Positions 1-6,729 of a DNA stretch of 16,029 bases are shown here, piece by piece. The stretch covers positions 1 to 16,029 of the forward strand of contig CADCPP010000032.1 of NCBI GenBank assembly GCA_902803355.1, written 5' to 3'. Position 1 is the first letter of the stretch; every line of letters starts with the position of its first letter. The position numbers and the translations under genes are program-made. This DNA is from an uncultured Lachnospiraceae bacterium (lineage in GTDB: Bacteria > Bacillota > Clostridia > Lachnospirales > Lachnospiraceae). The notes under the pieces were generated by a model that saw only the letters and a program-made list of their open reading frames with translations, was not told the origin of the DNA and ran no database searches.

Positions 1-642
1 GATTTCCTGCGCGATCATCCGGATTACAGCATGTGCGTGCATGCGGCCTACCGGCATATCGTGGGAACAGATGAATCGGAAGACGAGATCTATCCGGCGG
101 AGCCCGAAGACAGAGACTATGAGGCACCCGAGATCATCAGCAGGGGGGCCGGCCTCTTTGCGACCAATTCGTTTCTGATCCGGCGGGAGGCTTTTGAGCA
201 TCCGCCGAAATGCTTCCACTCTGATGATATCGATGATTATACGATGCTGATGTATGCGGCGACAAAAGGAAAACTGCGCTATATGCATCAGCCGATGTCC
301 CGGCACAATGACGGGGTGAAAGGCTCCTGGACGCAGCGGGTATGGAATGATCCGGAGAAGCATATCCTGCATCAGAAGGAGATGATCCGCCTGCTGACGG
401 GGATCGATGAGTACTGCAAAGGCCTGTATCATGACGCCTTTACCGCAGCGATCGCCGCAAAAGAAGCGGAAATGACGGAGACGGAATACCTGGCGGCCAA
501 AAAGCGGGGAGATAGGGCAGAGCTGAAGAAAAAGAAATATGCTGCGTTAGTGCGGCGCGACAGGGATCTCGCCTTCCGCGGATGGGTCCGCAGAAGATTT
601 CCCGCTCTGGTCGCCTTAAAGCGCAGGCTGACGAATCATTGA
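1..642 (+). CDS. Glycosyltransferase, C-terminal part (5' end cut by window edge)
   Basis: The frame is open from base 1, so the gene starts upstream of the window; 213 residues remain. The visible part resembles the C-terminal half of a family 2 (GT-A) glycosyltransferase: an FLIRREAF stretch typical of the acceptor side of the fold, then an acidic SDDIDDYTMLMYAATKGK segment and a MSRHNDGVKGSW stretch of the kind found near the end of such enzymes. The DxD metal and nucleotide-sugar site should lie in the missing part. The last 80 residues are highly charged (AAKEAEMTE, LKKKKY, RRRF), which suggests peripheral contact with the membrane. The gene is followed after 22 bases by a flippase, so it most likely adds sugars to a lipid-linked surface glycan. 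The sugar and acceptor cannot be told. The family call is by overall pattern and is moderately sure. Confidence 0.6.
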   Translation, partial: DFLRDHPDYSMCVHAAYRHIVGTDESEDEIYPAEPEDRDYEAPEIISRGAGLFATNSFLIRREAFEHPPKCFHSDDIDDYTMLMYAATKGKLRYMHQPMSRHNDGVKGSWTQRVWNDPEKHILHQKEMIRLLTGIDEYCKGLYHDAFTAAIAAKEAEMTETEYLAAKKRGDRAELKKKKYAALVRRDRDLAFRGWVRRRFPALVALKRRLTNH

Positions 643-664
643 GGAAGAGAAGCAAAGCAGACAG

Positions 665-2113
665 ATGGCAGACGGCAGGAAAGTGGCAAACGGATTTATC
701 TGGAGACTCCTTGAGCGCTTCGGCGCGCAGGGAGTTACTCTTGTTGTCAGCCTGATCCTTGCCCGCATCCTGAATGTCGAAGACTATGGGACGGTGGCGC
801 TCGTCTCGATCTTTACCTCGATCCTGTCGGTCTTTGTGACCTGCGGATTAAATGACGCGCTCATCCAGAAAAAGGACGCGGACGACCTGGATTTTTCCAC
901 TGTCTTTTATTTCAATATCGTCATGTGCCTAACGATGTACGCCCTGATGTTCTTCGGCGCGCCTCTGATGGCAAAATATTACCATCGTCCCGATCTGGTC
1001 CCATATATCCGCGTGCTGTCCCTGATCCTTGTCTTTGGCGGGATCAAAAATATCCAGAGCGCTTATGTCTCGAAAAACCTTCTGTTCAAGCGCTTCTTCT
1101 TTGCCACGCTGATCGGCACTGTTGCCGCGGCAGGCGCAGGCATCTACATGGCCCTGAAGGGATACGGCGCATGGGCTCTGATCGTACAGAACCTCGTGAA
1201 CAATGCCCTTGACACGACCATCTTATGGATCACGGTCAAATGGCGCCCGAAGAAGATGTTTTCGGGAAAACGCCTGAAAACGCTCTTTTCCTATGCCTGG
1301 AAACTGCTGGTGAGCGCCCTGGTCGATACCGTATATGCCAGGCTGTATCAGCTGGTCATCGCGAAAAAATACGATGATGAGGCGCTTGCGTATTACAACA
1401 AGGGCGATACCTTCCCGTATCTTCTGGTGACGAGCATCAACGCGGCGACCGACAGCGTACTGCTTCCGGTCATGAGCGAAGCGCAGAACGAGCCGGAGCG
1501 CGTGAAAGCGATGACCAGGAGGGCCATCTCCTTCAGCTCCTTCGTGATCATGCCCATGATGATGGGACTGGGCGTCTGCTCCGAAGCCTTTGTCCGTCTG
1601 GTCCTTCTGGAAAAATGGCTGCCTGCGGTCCCTTTCATCCGGGTCTTCTGTTTTGGCTACGCGTTTTACTGCGTCCATACGGCCAACCTGAACGCGATCA
1701 AGGCACTTGGCCGAAGCGACCTGTTCCTGAAGCTTGAGATCATCAAGAAATGCGTGGGCATCGTGATCCTGCTCATCTCCATGCAGTACGGCGTCATGGC
1801 CATGGCCTTAAGCTCGCTTATCTCGAGCATTATCGACCAGGTCATCAACAGCTGGCCGAACCGGAAGCTGCTCGGCTACAGCTATGCGGACCAGTTAAAG
1901 GACATGCTGCCGAACTTTCTGCTCACCCTTGCCATGGGGCTGATCGTCTACAGCATCTACTTCCTTCATCTGCCGGACCTTGCGACCCTGCTGATTCAGA
2001 TCCCGCTGGGCGTTATCGTCTACGCGCTCGGGGCAAAACTGTTCCATCTGGAAAGCTTCGATTATGCTCTGGCGCTGCTGAAGAAGAGGAGAGAAACGTC
2101 TGCTGAATCATAA
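665..2113 (+). CDS. Wzx-like polysaccharide flippase (MOP superfamily)
   Basis: This is a 482-residue, very hydrophobic protein with about 12 to 14 predicted membrane segments, the usual size and layout for lipid-linked oligosaccharide flippases. The N-terminus (GFIWRLLERFGAQGVTLV, then SLILARILNVEDYG) matches the first helix and the conserved ARxLxxxDYG-type loop of the polysaccharide-transport branch of the MOP superfamily. A further helical bundle follows a loop near residue 195 to 210 (KWRPKKMFSGKRLK). It would move undecaprenyl-linked glycan repeat units from the cytoplasmic to the outer face of the membrane. It lies 22 bases after the glycosyltransferase and is probably cotranscribed with it. 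The ribosome site (GAGGAAG just after the previous stop) is rather far from this ATG, so the start is somewhat uncertain. The downstream terminator at 2201-2230 marks the end of the locus. Confidence 0.85.
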   Translation: MADGRKVANGFIWRLLERFGAQGVTLVVSLILARILNVEDYGTVALVSIFTSILSVFVTCGLNDALIQKKDADDLDFSTVFYFNIVMCLTMYALMFFGAPLMAKYYHRPDLVPYIRVLSLILVFGGIKNIQSAYVSKNLLFKRFFFATLIGTVAAAGAGIYMALKGYGAWALIVQNLVNNALDTTILWITVKWRPKKMFSGKRLKTLFSYAWKLLVSALVDTVYARLYQLVIAKKYDDEALAYYNKGDTFPYLLVTSINAATDSVLLPVMSEAQNEPERVKAMTRRAISFSSFVIMPMMMGLGVCSEAFVRLVLLEKWLPAVPFIRVFCFGYAFYCVHTANLNAIKALGRSDLFLKLEIIKKCVGIVILLISMQYGVMAMALSSLISSIIDQVINSWPNRKLLGYSYADQLKDMLPNFLLTLAMGLIVYSIYFLHLPDLATLLIQIPLGVIVYALGAKLFHLESFDYALALLKKRRETSAES

Positions 2114-2134
2114 CAGGCGGCGAACGTGAGCGAT

Positions 2135-2175
2135 GGAAGTTTCGAACCCCCTTTTGCCGGGGGTGAGAAACTTTC
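2135..2175. other. Long imperfect stem-loop with tandem G-A mismatch
   Basis: Bases 2135-2143 pair with 2167-2175 (nine pairs, one of them G-U). Then G2144/A2145 face G2165/A2166 as a tandem G-A mismatch, and ACCCCC (2146-2151) pairs with GGGGGT (2159-2164) around a seven-base loop. It sits 22 bases after the flippase stop and 25 bases before the terminator hairpin. It has no T-run of its own, so it is probably a 3'-end RNA structure and not a terminator. No known RNA family was recognised. Confidence 0.5.
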
Positions 2176-2200
2176 ACGCGAGAAAGGAGCCGCAGACAGC

Positions 2201-2230
2201 AAAAACACCGCCCGAGAAGGCGGTGTTTTT
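2201..2230. terminator. Bidirectional rho-independent terminator
   Basis: AAAAACACCGCC (2201-2212) and GGCGGTGTTTTT (2219-2230) form a perfect 12-bp stem around the six-base loop CGAGAA. The A-run on one side and T-run on the other give a U-tract in both directions. It lies between the converging ends of the flippase gene and the minus-strand gene ending at 2253, and so can terminate both. Confidence 0.93.
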
Positions 2231-2252
2231 GATTTGAGTGATCTTAACAGCG

Positions 2253-3113
2253 TTAGTTTTCGATCCCTTTCTTTTTCATCCAATCCGGCAGTTCTTCGCT
2301 CTTTTTCTGATAGTAGCGGCAGAAACGGTAGCGGCAGGTCTCGCACTTGCCCTTGTTGCCCTTTACCGGCGGCTCGCCCTTCACCTTCTCCTCAAGGAAG
2401 CTGACCATGGCTTCAAGCTTCTCTTTCTCGCCGTCCACGGCCAGGGTCACGGCGCCTTCATTGCCGCCCACGCCGCCGCAGCAGACCAGATGCGCTTCGC
2501 AGTCAAAGAGGATCTTGATGGCTTCGATCTCGGTCACGATCATGGTGTTGCCCAGGCAGTACATGCCGCAGTCCGCGCCTAGGGAATAATCGATGTGCGT
2601 TGCGCCGCCCAGGGCACGGGCAGCTTCGCGGACGGAGGGCACCAGCTTTTCCAGACCGACCGGGGTGATCATAAGCAGGCCTTTGGAGGTCACGTAGCCG
2701 ATGACGCGCGGGATGGTGCCGCCGTCAAAACCGGCTGTGATCACGCCAACATAGCCGTTCATATCCACCGCGTTCGCGCCCTTGATCACGACGGTCTCCG
2801 CATGGAAATCCGAGAGGGCTTCCGGCAGGGTCTTGTCCTGAGGCTCACCCTTCAGGAAAACATTGGGATAGCTCTTCCGGCTGTCCGGCGCAGTCACGCA
2901 GAGCAGGCCGTCGGTGCTGATGCCGGCGGTGCACAGTCCCGGCTCGATCGAGGGATCATTCATCAGTTCCTGCGCAATAAAGGCATTCGTGGTGCCGCCG
3001 GCGAGCAGCAGATAGGCATCCTTCCAGGCCTTCTGGACCTCGGGGATCTGCAGAACCGCCTTTGCGATCAGACGGCGGGATTCCGCGCTTGTCAGGGTAA
3101 AAACAGCTTTCAT
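2253..3113 (-). CDS. Unrecognised 286-residue protein with C-terminal CxxCx4C motif
   Basis: I do not recognise this protein with confidence. The start chosen is the ATG at 3113, because AAGGAGG stands eight bases before it; an upstream in-frame ATG at 3143 has no such site. The middle is glycine-rich with LLLAGGTTN (residues 36-43), ISTDGLLCV (65-73), VIKGANAVD (109-117) and VITAGFDGGTIPR (124-136). This spacing is reminiscent of LUD/ISOCOT-fold proteins, but that is only a guess. Cysteines cluster at 182, 186, 211-212 and in the tail as C257-xx-C260-xxxx-C265, which could hold metal. No signal peptide or membrane segment is seen, so it should be cytoplasmic. Its promoter carries the same upstream element as the araC and oxidoreductase promoters, which suggests that it acts in, or responds to, the same pathway. 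Confidence 0.8.
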   Translation of the reverse strand: MKAVFTLTSAESRRLIAKAVLQIPEVQKAWKDAYLLLAGGTTNAFIAQELMNDPSIEPGLCTAGISTDGLLCVTAPDSRKSYPNVFLKGEPQDKTLPEALSDFHAETVVIKGANAVDMNGYVGVITAGFDGGTIPRVIGYVTSKGLLMITPVGLEKLVPSVREAARALGGATHIDYSLGADCGMYCLGNTMIVTEIEAIKILFDCEAHLVCCGGVGGNEGAVTLAVDGEKEKLEAMVSFLEEKVKGEPPVKGNKGKCETCRYRFCRYYQKKSEELPDWMKKKGIEN

Positions 3114-3187
3114 GTTAACGTCCTCCTTCGTGGGTTGGATCATGGGTCGTCAAGAGTTCGGATGACCGGCTCCCTGTACTGTTCTAT

Positions 3188-3216
3188 AGCATAGACATTG
3201 ATCCCGGCGATGTCAA
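3188..3216 (-). promoter_or_regulatory. Promoter of the minus-strand unknown gene
   Basis: Read on the minus strand, TTGACA (3216-3211) is followed after 17 bases by TATGCT (3193-3188). The -35 box is a perfect sigma-70/SigA consensus. Transcription should start near 3181, leaving a leader of about 68 bases before the ATG at 3113. Confidence 0.75.
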
Positions 3217-3243
3217 TTCTCAGAATAAGGCTTGATGTGATTT

Positions 3244-3254
3244 GCAAACTTTTT
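3244..3254 (-). promoter_or_regulatory. Probable operator element, copy 1 (minus-strand promoter)
   Basis: On the minus strand this reads AAAAAGTTTGC and lies 27 bases upstream of the TTGACA of the minus-strand promoter. It is an exact reverse complement of the element at 3289-3299; the centres are 45 bases apart, about four helical turns. The likely binder is the AraC-family protein encoded at 3410 (inference). Confidence 0.7.
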
Positions 3255-3288
3255 AGGAAGATAACCAAATGGATTGCGCAATATTCTC

Positions 3289-3299
3289 AAAAAGTTTGC
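3289..3299 (+). promoter_or_regulatory. Probable operator element, copy 2 (araC promoter)
   Basis: AAAAAGTTTGC lies 27 bases upstream of the TTGACA at 3327. Similarity to the copy at 5192 extends from 3281 (ATATTC) through the -35 box, 40 of 52 bases identical without gaps, including a TTTTCTnTAAA stretch just before the -35. A degenerate second copy (AAAGAATTGAC, 3321-3331) may overlap the -35 box. Confidence 0.72.
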
Positions 3300-3326
3300 G
3301 TATCCTCTTTCATTTTCTCTAAAGAA

Positions 3327-3355
3327 TTGACAAGGCCTGAAAGGCATAATATTTT
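3327..3355 (+). promoter_or_regulatory. Promoter of the araC-permease unit
   Basis: TTGACA (3327-3332) is followed after 17 bases by TATTTT (3350-3355). The -35 is perfect and the -10 is weaker, as suits an activated or autoregulated promoter. The leader to the ATG at 3410 is about 48 bases. Confidence 0.7.
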
Positions 3356-3409
3356 ATGATCAAAAGTTAAACCGGTGGCCAGCTTAATATTATTAATTTG
3401 AGGCGGAAG

Positions 3410-4216
3410 ATGAGTGCAGAATACGAGATCATCAAATACACACAGGACCGTCATCCCGAATCTCATATCCATGAGTTTTATGAGATCTTTATCTCCCTGT
3501 CCAATGACGGGAAGTTTTTTGTGGAAGAGAAAGCCTTCCCGCTGACCTTCGGGACGATCTTCTTTCTGAACCCTTTTGTGATCCACCATTGCTTCTCGCA
3601 TACCAATGAGAGCTACGAACGCTATGTGATCCATTTCAGCCGGGAGCAGCTGGAACGGATGTCGACGAAAAATACGGACCTTGTCAGTACCTTTAATTCT
3701 GCTCCCGTGGTCAGAAAGCTGCCGGATGAAACCCTGGCCAATCTGGTCGGCAAGCTGGCCGAGCTGACCAAACCGGTGACCGCGAAATTCGGAGACGATG
3801 TCGAACATAATCTGAATTTTGAGTATTTTCTCCTGCAGATGGCCAAATCCCTGGACCAGCTGAATGATTTTACGGACACGGGAAAAGAAAAAGACAACCG
3901 CGTCAGTGATATCCTTGCTTACATCCACAGACATTATTCGGAAAACATCTCTCTGGATGATCTTTCCAACAGATTCTTCATCAGCAAATCCCGGATCAGT
4001 CAGATCTTTAAAGATACGACAGGATTCTCTATCGGAAACTATATCATCGTCTACCGGATCAAACAGGCCTGCGAGCTGCTGCGGAACGGCTCAAGCGTGC
4101 AGGATGCCGGCCAGAAAGTGGGATTTAACAACAATCCCCACTTTATTCGTGTATTCAAACAGCATATCGGCTGTTCTCCGGGGCGTTTTGCAAGAGAACA
4201 GGACGCAAAACCGTAA
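3410..4216 (+). CDS. AraC-family transcriptional regulator
   Basis: This is a 268-residue protein with the two-part AraC layout. The N-terminal third looks like a cupin effector-binding domain: a HIHEFYEIFI stretch at 19-28, GTIFFLNPFVIHHC at 48-61 and further histidines to about residue 75. The C-terminal 100 residues form the AraC/XylS DNA-binding domain with two helix-turn-helix units, about 180-202 (LDDLSNRFFISKSRISQIFK) and 229-250, ending in the typical VGFNNNPHFIRVFKQHIGCSP signature. The ATG at 3410 is preferred over an in-frame TTG at 3398 because GAGG stands six bases before it. The gene is probably cotranscribed with the permease 17 bases downstream. Three promoters around it share an upstream element, so it probably controls itself, the minus-strand gene and the oxidoreductase operon, with a pathway acid as effector. 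The target assignment is inference. Confidence 0.9.
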   Translation: MSAEYEIIKYTQDRHPESHIHEFYEIFISLSNDGKFFVEEKAFPLTFGTIFFLNPFVIHHCFSHTNESYERYVIHFSREQLERMSTKNTDLVSTFNSAPVVRKLPDETLANLVGKLAELTKPVTAKFGDDVEHNLNFEYFLLQMAKSLDQLNDFTDTGKEKDNRVSDILAYIHRHYSENISLDDLSNRFFISKSRISQIFKDTTGFSIGNYIIVYRIKQACELLRNGSSVQDAGQKVGFNNNPHFIRVFKQHIGCSPGRFAREQDAKP

Positions 4217-4233
4217 GCAGAAGGCACAGGATC

Positions 4234-5172
4234 ATGGAACTGTTTATCAATTCTCTTGGCTCGGTAGCCATTGTTTTTCTGCTCACCGCTCTGGGCTATT
4301 ACTGTGCGGCGCGCGGCTGGCTGAATGCGGAAGGAAAGCGCTTTATCAATAAATTCCTGATCAATATCGGGATCCCCGTGATGTGCATTTCGGAGCTCAC
4401 CAGCAAGATCGACAGAAGTGAGATCATCGCCTTCCTGCCGCTGATCCTTGCGGGCTTCGCATCGCTTCTGCTCACGCTCCTTCTCGCGGCGATCGTGCAG
4501 AAAGCCTTTCTCCGCATGAAGAAGGAGCGGATCGGCATTTTCCTGCTGATGTGCAGCACGACGAATGCCCTCTTTGTCGGACTGGCCATGTGCACGCAGA
4601 TCTTCGGGGATGAATGTACGCCCTACGTGATGATGTTCTACCTGGTCAACACGATCGTCATTCAGCTGGTCTGTCAGCCGATCGTGCGGAAATACGGAAC
4701 GGTAGAGGGCGAAAAGCCTTTCAGACTGAGCGATATGCTGAAGACGCCGACGGTCCTTGGGGTATTGACCGGATGCGCCCTGGTTGCTCTTAATGTGAAG
4801 CTTCCTCATGTTCTGGCGCAGACAGCCATGTACGTGGCCAGGACCATCACCCCGTTTGCCCTGCTGCTGACGGGATACATCATCTATGAGATCGGACTGA
4901 AAAATCTGCGGATCGACAGAGATCAGCTGTTTGTTCTTCTGTTCCGTTTTGTCATCTGCCCAGCGATCGGGGCAGGGGTCTGTGCCCTTGCCGGGATCAG
5001 CGGAATGATCCGCAATGTGCTGACGGTGGAACTGGCCATGCCGGTGCTTTCCATGGCTGTTGTCTATGCGTCTTCCTACGGCGCGGATGAGCAGTTTGCC
5101 GCGCAGGGAGCGGCGCTCACGACACTTGGATGCTTTATTGTTATTCCTGTTTGGATCCTGATCCTCGGATGA
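4234..5172 (+). CDS. AEC-family permease (auxin efflux carrier family)
   Basis: The 312-residue protein is hydrophobic with about ten membrane segments in two similar halves, the standard size for the AEC family. The first helix (VAIVFLLTALGYYCAARGWL) and the conserved block NKFLINIGIPVMCISELTS (39-57) are characteristic, as is CSTTNALFVGLAM (107-119), matching the family's conserved small-residue loop. Bacterial members are thought to carry organic acids such as malonate or malate, though many are uncharacterised. It follows the regulator by 17 bases with only a weak ribosome site (AGGCACAGG), so it may be translated by coupling. Placed between the regulator and the acid-catabolism operon, it probably imports the substrate or exports a product. 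No terminator is visible before the next promoter. Confidence 0.85.
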   Translation: MELFINSLGSVAIVFLLTALGYYCAARGWLNAEGKRFINKFLINIGIPVMCISELTSKIDRSEIIAFLPLILAGFASLLLTLLLAAIVQKAFLRMKKERIGIFLLMCSTTNALFVGLAMCTQIFGDECTPYVMMFYLVNTIVIQLVCQPIVRKYGTVEGEKPFRLSDMLKTPTVLGVLTGCALVALNVKLPHVLAQTAMYVARTITPFALLLTGYIIYEIGLKNLRIDRDQLFVLLFRFVICPAIGAGVCALAGISGMIRNVLTVELAMPVLSMAVVYASSYGADEQFAAQGAALTTLGCFIVIPVWILILG

Positions 5173-5191
5173 AAAATTCGGGGATATTCGC

Positions 5192-5202
5192 AAAGAGTTT
5201 GC
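5192..5202 (+). promoter_or_regulatory. Probable operator element, copy 3 (oxidoreductase operon)
   Basis: AAAGAGTTTGC stands 27 bases upstream of TTGACA at 5230, exactly as in the two copies near 3250. The flanks are conserved too: ATATTC starts 46 bases before the -35 both here (5184) and at the araC promoter (3281), and TTTTCTTTAAA precedes the -35. Confidence 0.72.
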
Positions 5203-5229
5203 ATTTCTTCCTGCGTTTTCTTTAAACGG

Positions 5230-5258
5230 TTGACAGACGATTCCGCAGTCAATATGAT
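5230..5258 (+). promoter_or_regulatory. Promoter of the oxidoreductase/hydroxyacid operon
   Basis: TTGACA (5230-5235), a 17-base spacer and TATGAT (5253-5258) make the best SigA promoter in the window, with 11 of 12 consensus bases. Transcription should start near 5265, giving a leader of about 120 bases before the ferredoxin-like gene. Confidence 0.85.
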
Positions 5259-5271
5259 GGCGGCAACGAAA

Positions 5272-5281
5272 GGAACGTTCC
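5272..5281. promoter_or_regulatory. Perfect palindrome GGAACGTTCC just after the start of transcription
   Basis: A ten-base perfect palindrome lies about 14 bases after the -10 box. Its place suits a repressor site that would block early elongation, but no protein is known to me for it and it may be chance. Confidence 0.35.
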
Positions 5282-5287
5282 GACTTA

Positions 5288-5307
5288 TTAGCAGGGAATG
5301 GTGCTAA
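5288..5307 (+). other. Small leader stem-loop
   Basis: TTAGCA (5288-5293) and TGCTAA (5302-5307) can pair around an eight-base loop (GGGAATGG) in the 120-base leader of the operon. There is no U-run after it. The stem is short and its role is unknown. Confidence 0.3.
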
Positions 5308-5383
5308 ACTCAAGGCTAAAATGAACAGCGAAGAGAGAACTATACCTTTCCATAAACTTCATGATTCGGAGGAGAAAAATGGT

Positions 5384-5581
5384 ATGAGCAAAGAGATCAC
5401 GATCACGGTCAGCGAAAAACGCTGCAAACAGTGCGGCATCTGCTCGGCCCTTTGCCCCAAACAGGTGTTTACGCAGGAGATCGGTCAGGTCCCTGTGGTG
5501 GCACACCTCGATCAGTGCATCGGCTGCAGATTATGCGAGATGCGCTGCCCTGATTTTGCAATCGATGTGGAGGTGAAATGA
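5384..5581 (+). CDS. korD: 2-oxoacid:ferredoxin oxidoreductase, delta (ferredoxin-like) subunit
   Basis: This 65-residue protein carries two complete [4Fe-4S] motifs: C14-C17-C20-C24-P and C45-C48-C51-C55-P. Such a two-cluster protein is the delta subunit that passes electrons from the thiamine-diphosphate site to free ferredoxin. The start at 5384 follows GGAGGAG (5368-5374) by nine bases. An in-frame ATG at 5321 would add 21 residues that do not look like the family and has a poor ribosome site. It is the first gene of the operon, one base short of the alpha-subunit gene, whose ribosome site (GGAGGTG) lies inside its last codons. The delta-alpha-beta-gamma order matches KorDABC/VorDABC arrangements; which 2-oxoacid is used cannot be read from this subunit. 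Confidence 0.88.
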   Translation: MSKEITITVSEKRCKQCGICSALCPKQVFTQEIGQVPVVAHLDQCIGCRLCEMRCPDFAIDVEVK

Positions 5582-5582
5582 G

Positions 5583-6725
5583 ATGGGAAAGATCACGAAA
5601 AAATTTATAGAAGGCAATGATGCGGTCGTTGACGGCGCCATCGCTGCCGGTGCCCGCTTCTATGCCGGTTACCCGATCTCCCCGAGTTCCGAGATCGCCG
5701 AAGGTGCAGCCCGCGAGCTGCCTCGTCACGGTGGCATCTATATCCAGATGGAGGATGAGATCAGCTCCATGGCCGCGCTGCTCGGCGCGTCCCTGGCCGG
5801 AAAGAAATCCTTCACCGCGACCAGCGGCCCTGGCTTCTCGCTGATGCAGGAGAACCTTGGCCTTGGCATCATGTCCGAGATCCCTACCGTCATCTTCGAT
5901 GTACAGAGAAGCGGTCCGTCCACCGGTGCAGCCACCAAACCTGCCCAGGCGGATATCATGCAGGCCCGCTACGGCGTTCACGGCGACCACAGCATCATCG
6001 CCATCAGCCCTTCCTCTGTGCAGGATTGCTATGATCTGACCATCACCGCCTTTAACCTGGCGGAAAAATACCGCACACCGGTCCTCTTTATGGCGGACGA
6101 AGTCATCGGTCACCTTCGTGAGACCGTGACCGAAGTTGAGCCCGAACCCGAGCAGATCTTCAACCGCGTTCAGCCGGATCCCAACCTGACGCAGGAAGAA
6201 TTCCGCCCTTACGGCTACTCCAGCTATATGCCGGCTCCGATGCCTGCCGTCGGCAACCCGAAATTCCTCATGCGGACGACCGGTTCCACGCATGATGAAA
6301 AAGGCGAATTCGGCCCCGGTCCGGAGAACATCAACCGTGTGACCCATTACCTGACCGACAAGATCGAAAAGAACGTGGACGATATCACCATCACCCGCAG
6401 CTACAAGCTGGACGATGCGGAGATCGGCTTCATCACGTTCGGCTGCTCGGTGCGAAGCACCAAGACGGCGGTGGATATTCTGCGCAAGAAGGGGATCAAG
6501 GCCGGCATGCTGCAGTGCGTGACGATCTGGCCGCTTCCGGAAAAAGAGATCCGCGAAGTCCTGTCCAAAGTGAAGACCGTTGTGGTTCCGGAAATGAATC
6601 TGGGCCAACTGGCCGGTGAAGTCCGCAAGTTTAACGATTATGGCTGCAAAGTCCTGCAGGCAAACCGGACAGACGGCGTGCTCATTACACCGCAGCAGAT
6701 CATCAAAGCGCTGGAGGAGGAATAA
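5583..6725 (+). CDS. korA: 2-oxoacid:ferredoxin oxidoreductase, alpha subunit
   Basis: This 380-residue subunit combines the pyrimidine-binding domain of the thiamine-diphosphate enzyme with the transketolase C-terminal-like domain. Residues 30-36 are YPISPSS, the signature next to the active site in this superfamily. Residues 82-88 (GPGFSLM) and 108-124 (QRSGPSTG, then TKPAQAD) are typical of the KorA/VorB clade, not of pyruvate oxidoreductase. The enzyme turns a 2-oxoacid plus CoA into acyl-CoA, CO2 and reduced ferredoxin in the cytoplasm. Known substrates of the clade are 2-oxoglutarate and branched or other 2-oxoacids, and I cannot choose among them. The gene lies one base after the delta gene and four bases before the beta gene, so it is tightly coupled in translation. 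Confidence 0.92.
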   Translation: MGKITKKFIEGNDAVVDGAIAAGARFYAGYPISPSSEIAEGAARELPRHGGIYIQMEDEISSMAALLGASLAGKKSFTATSGPGFSLMQENLGLGIMSEIPTVIFDVQRSGPSTGAATKPAQADIMQARYGVHGDHSIIAISPSSVQDCYDLTITAFNLAEKYRTPVLFMADEVIGHLRETVTEVEPEPEQIFNRVQPDPNLTQEEFRPYGYSSYMPAPMPAVGNPKFLMRTTGSTHDEKGEFGPGPENINRVTHYLTDKIEKNVDDITITRSYKLDDAEIGFITFGCSVRSTKTAVDILRKKGIKAGMLQCVTIWPLPEKEIREVLSKVKTVVVPEMNLGQLAGEVRKFNDYGCKVLQANRTDGVLITPQQIIKALEEE

Positions 6726-6729
6726 AGAG

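Noticed and set aside
2140..2155. A TTCGAACCCC string resembling a tRNA T-arm
   Set aside because: No acceptor, D-arm or anticodon arm can be folded around it; it is better explained as part of the 2135-2175 hairpin.
5095..5105. Another AGTTTGC inside the AEC permease gene
   Set aside because: It encodes part of the protein, has no TTGACA 27 bases on, and lacks the conserved flanks.
4051..5313. A 420-codon minus-strand open frame opposite the AEC permease that crosses the operon promoter
   Set aside because: It overlaps a recognisable membrane protein and a conserved operator-promoter region, and its own translation is highly charged and lacks any motif.
5321..5383. N-terminal extension of the ferredoxin-like subunit from an upstream ATG
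   Set aside because: The 21 extra residues are polar and unlike the family, the ribosome site is poor, and GGAGGAG sits at the right distance for the ATG at 5384.
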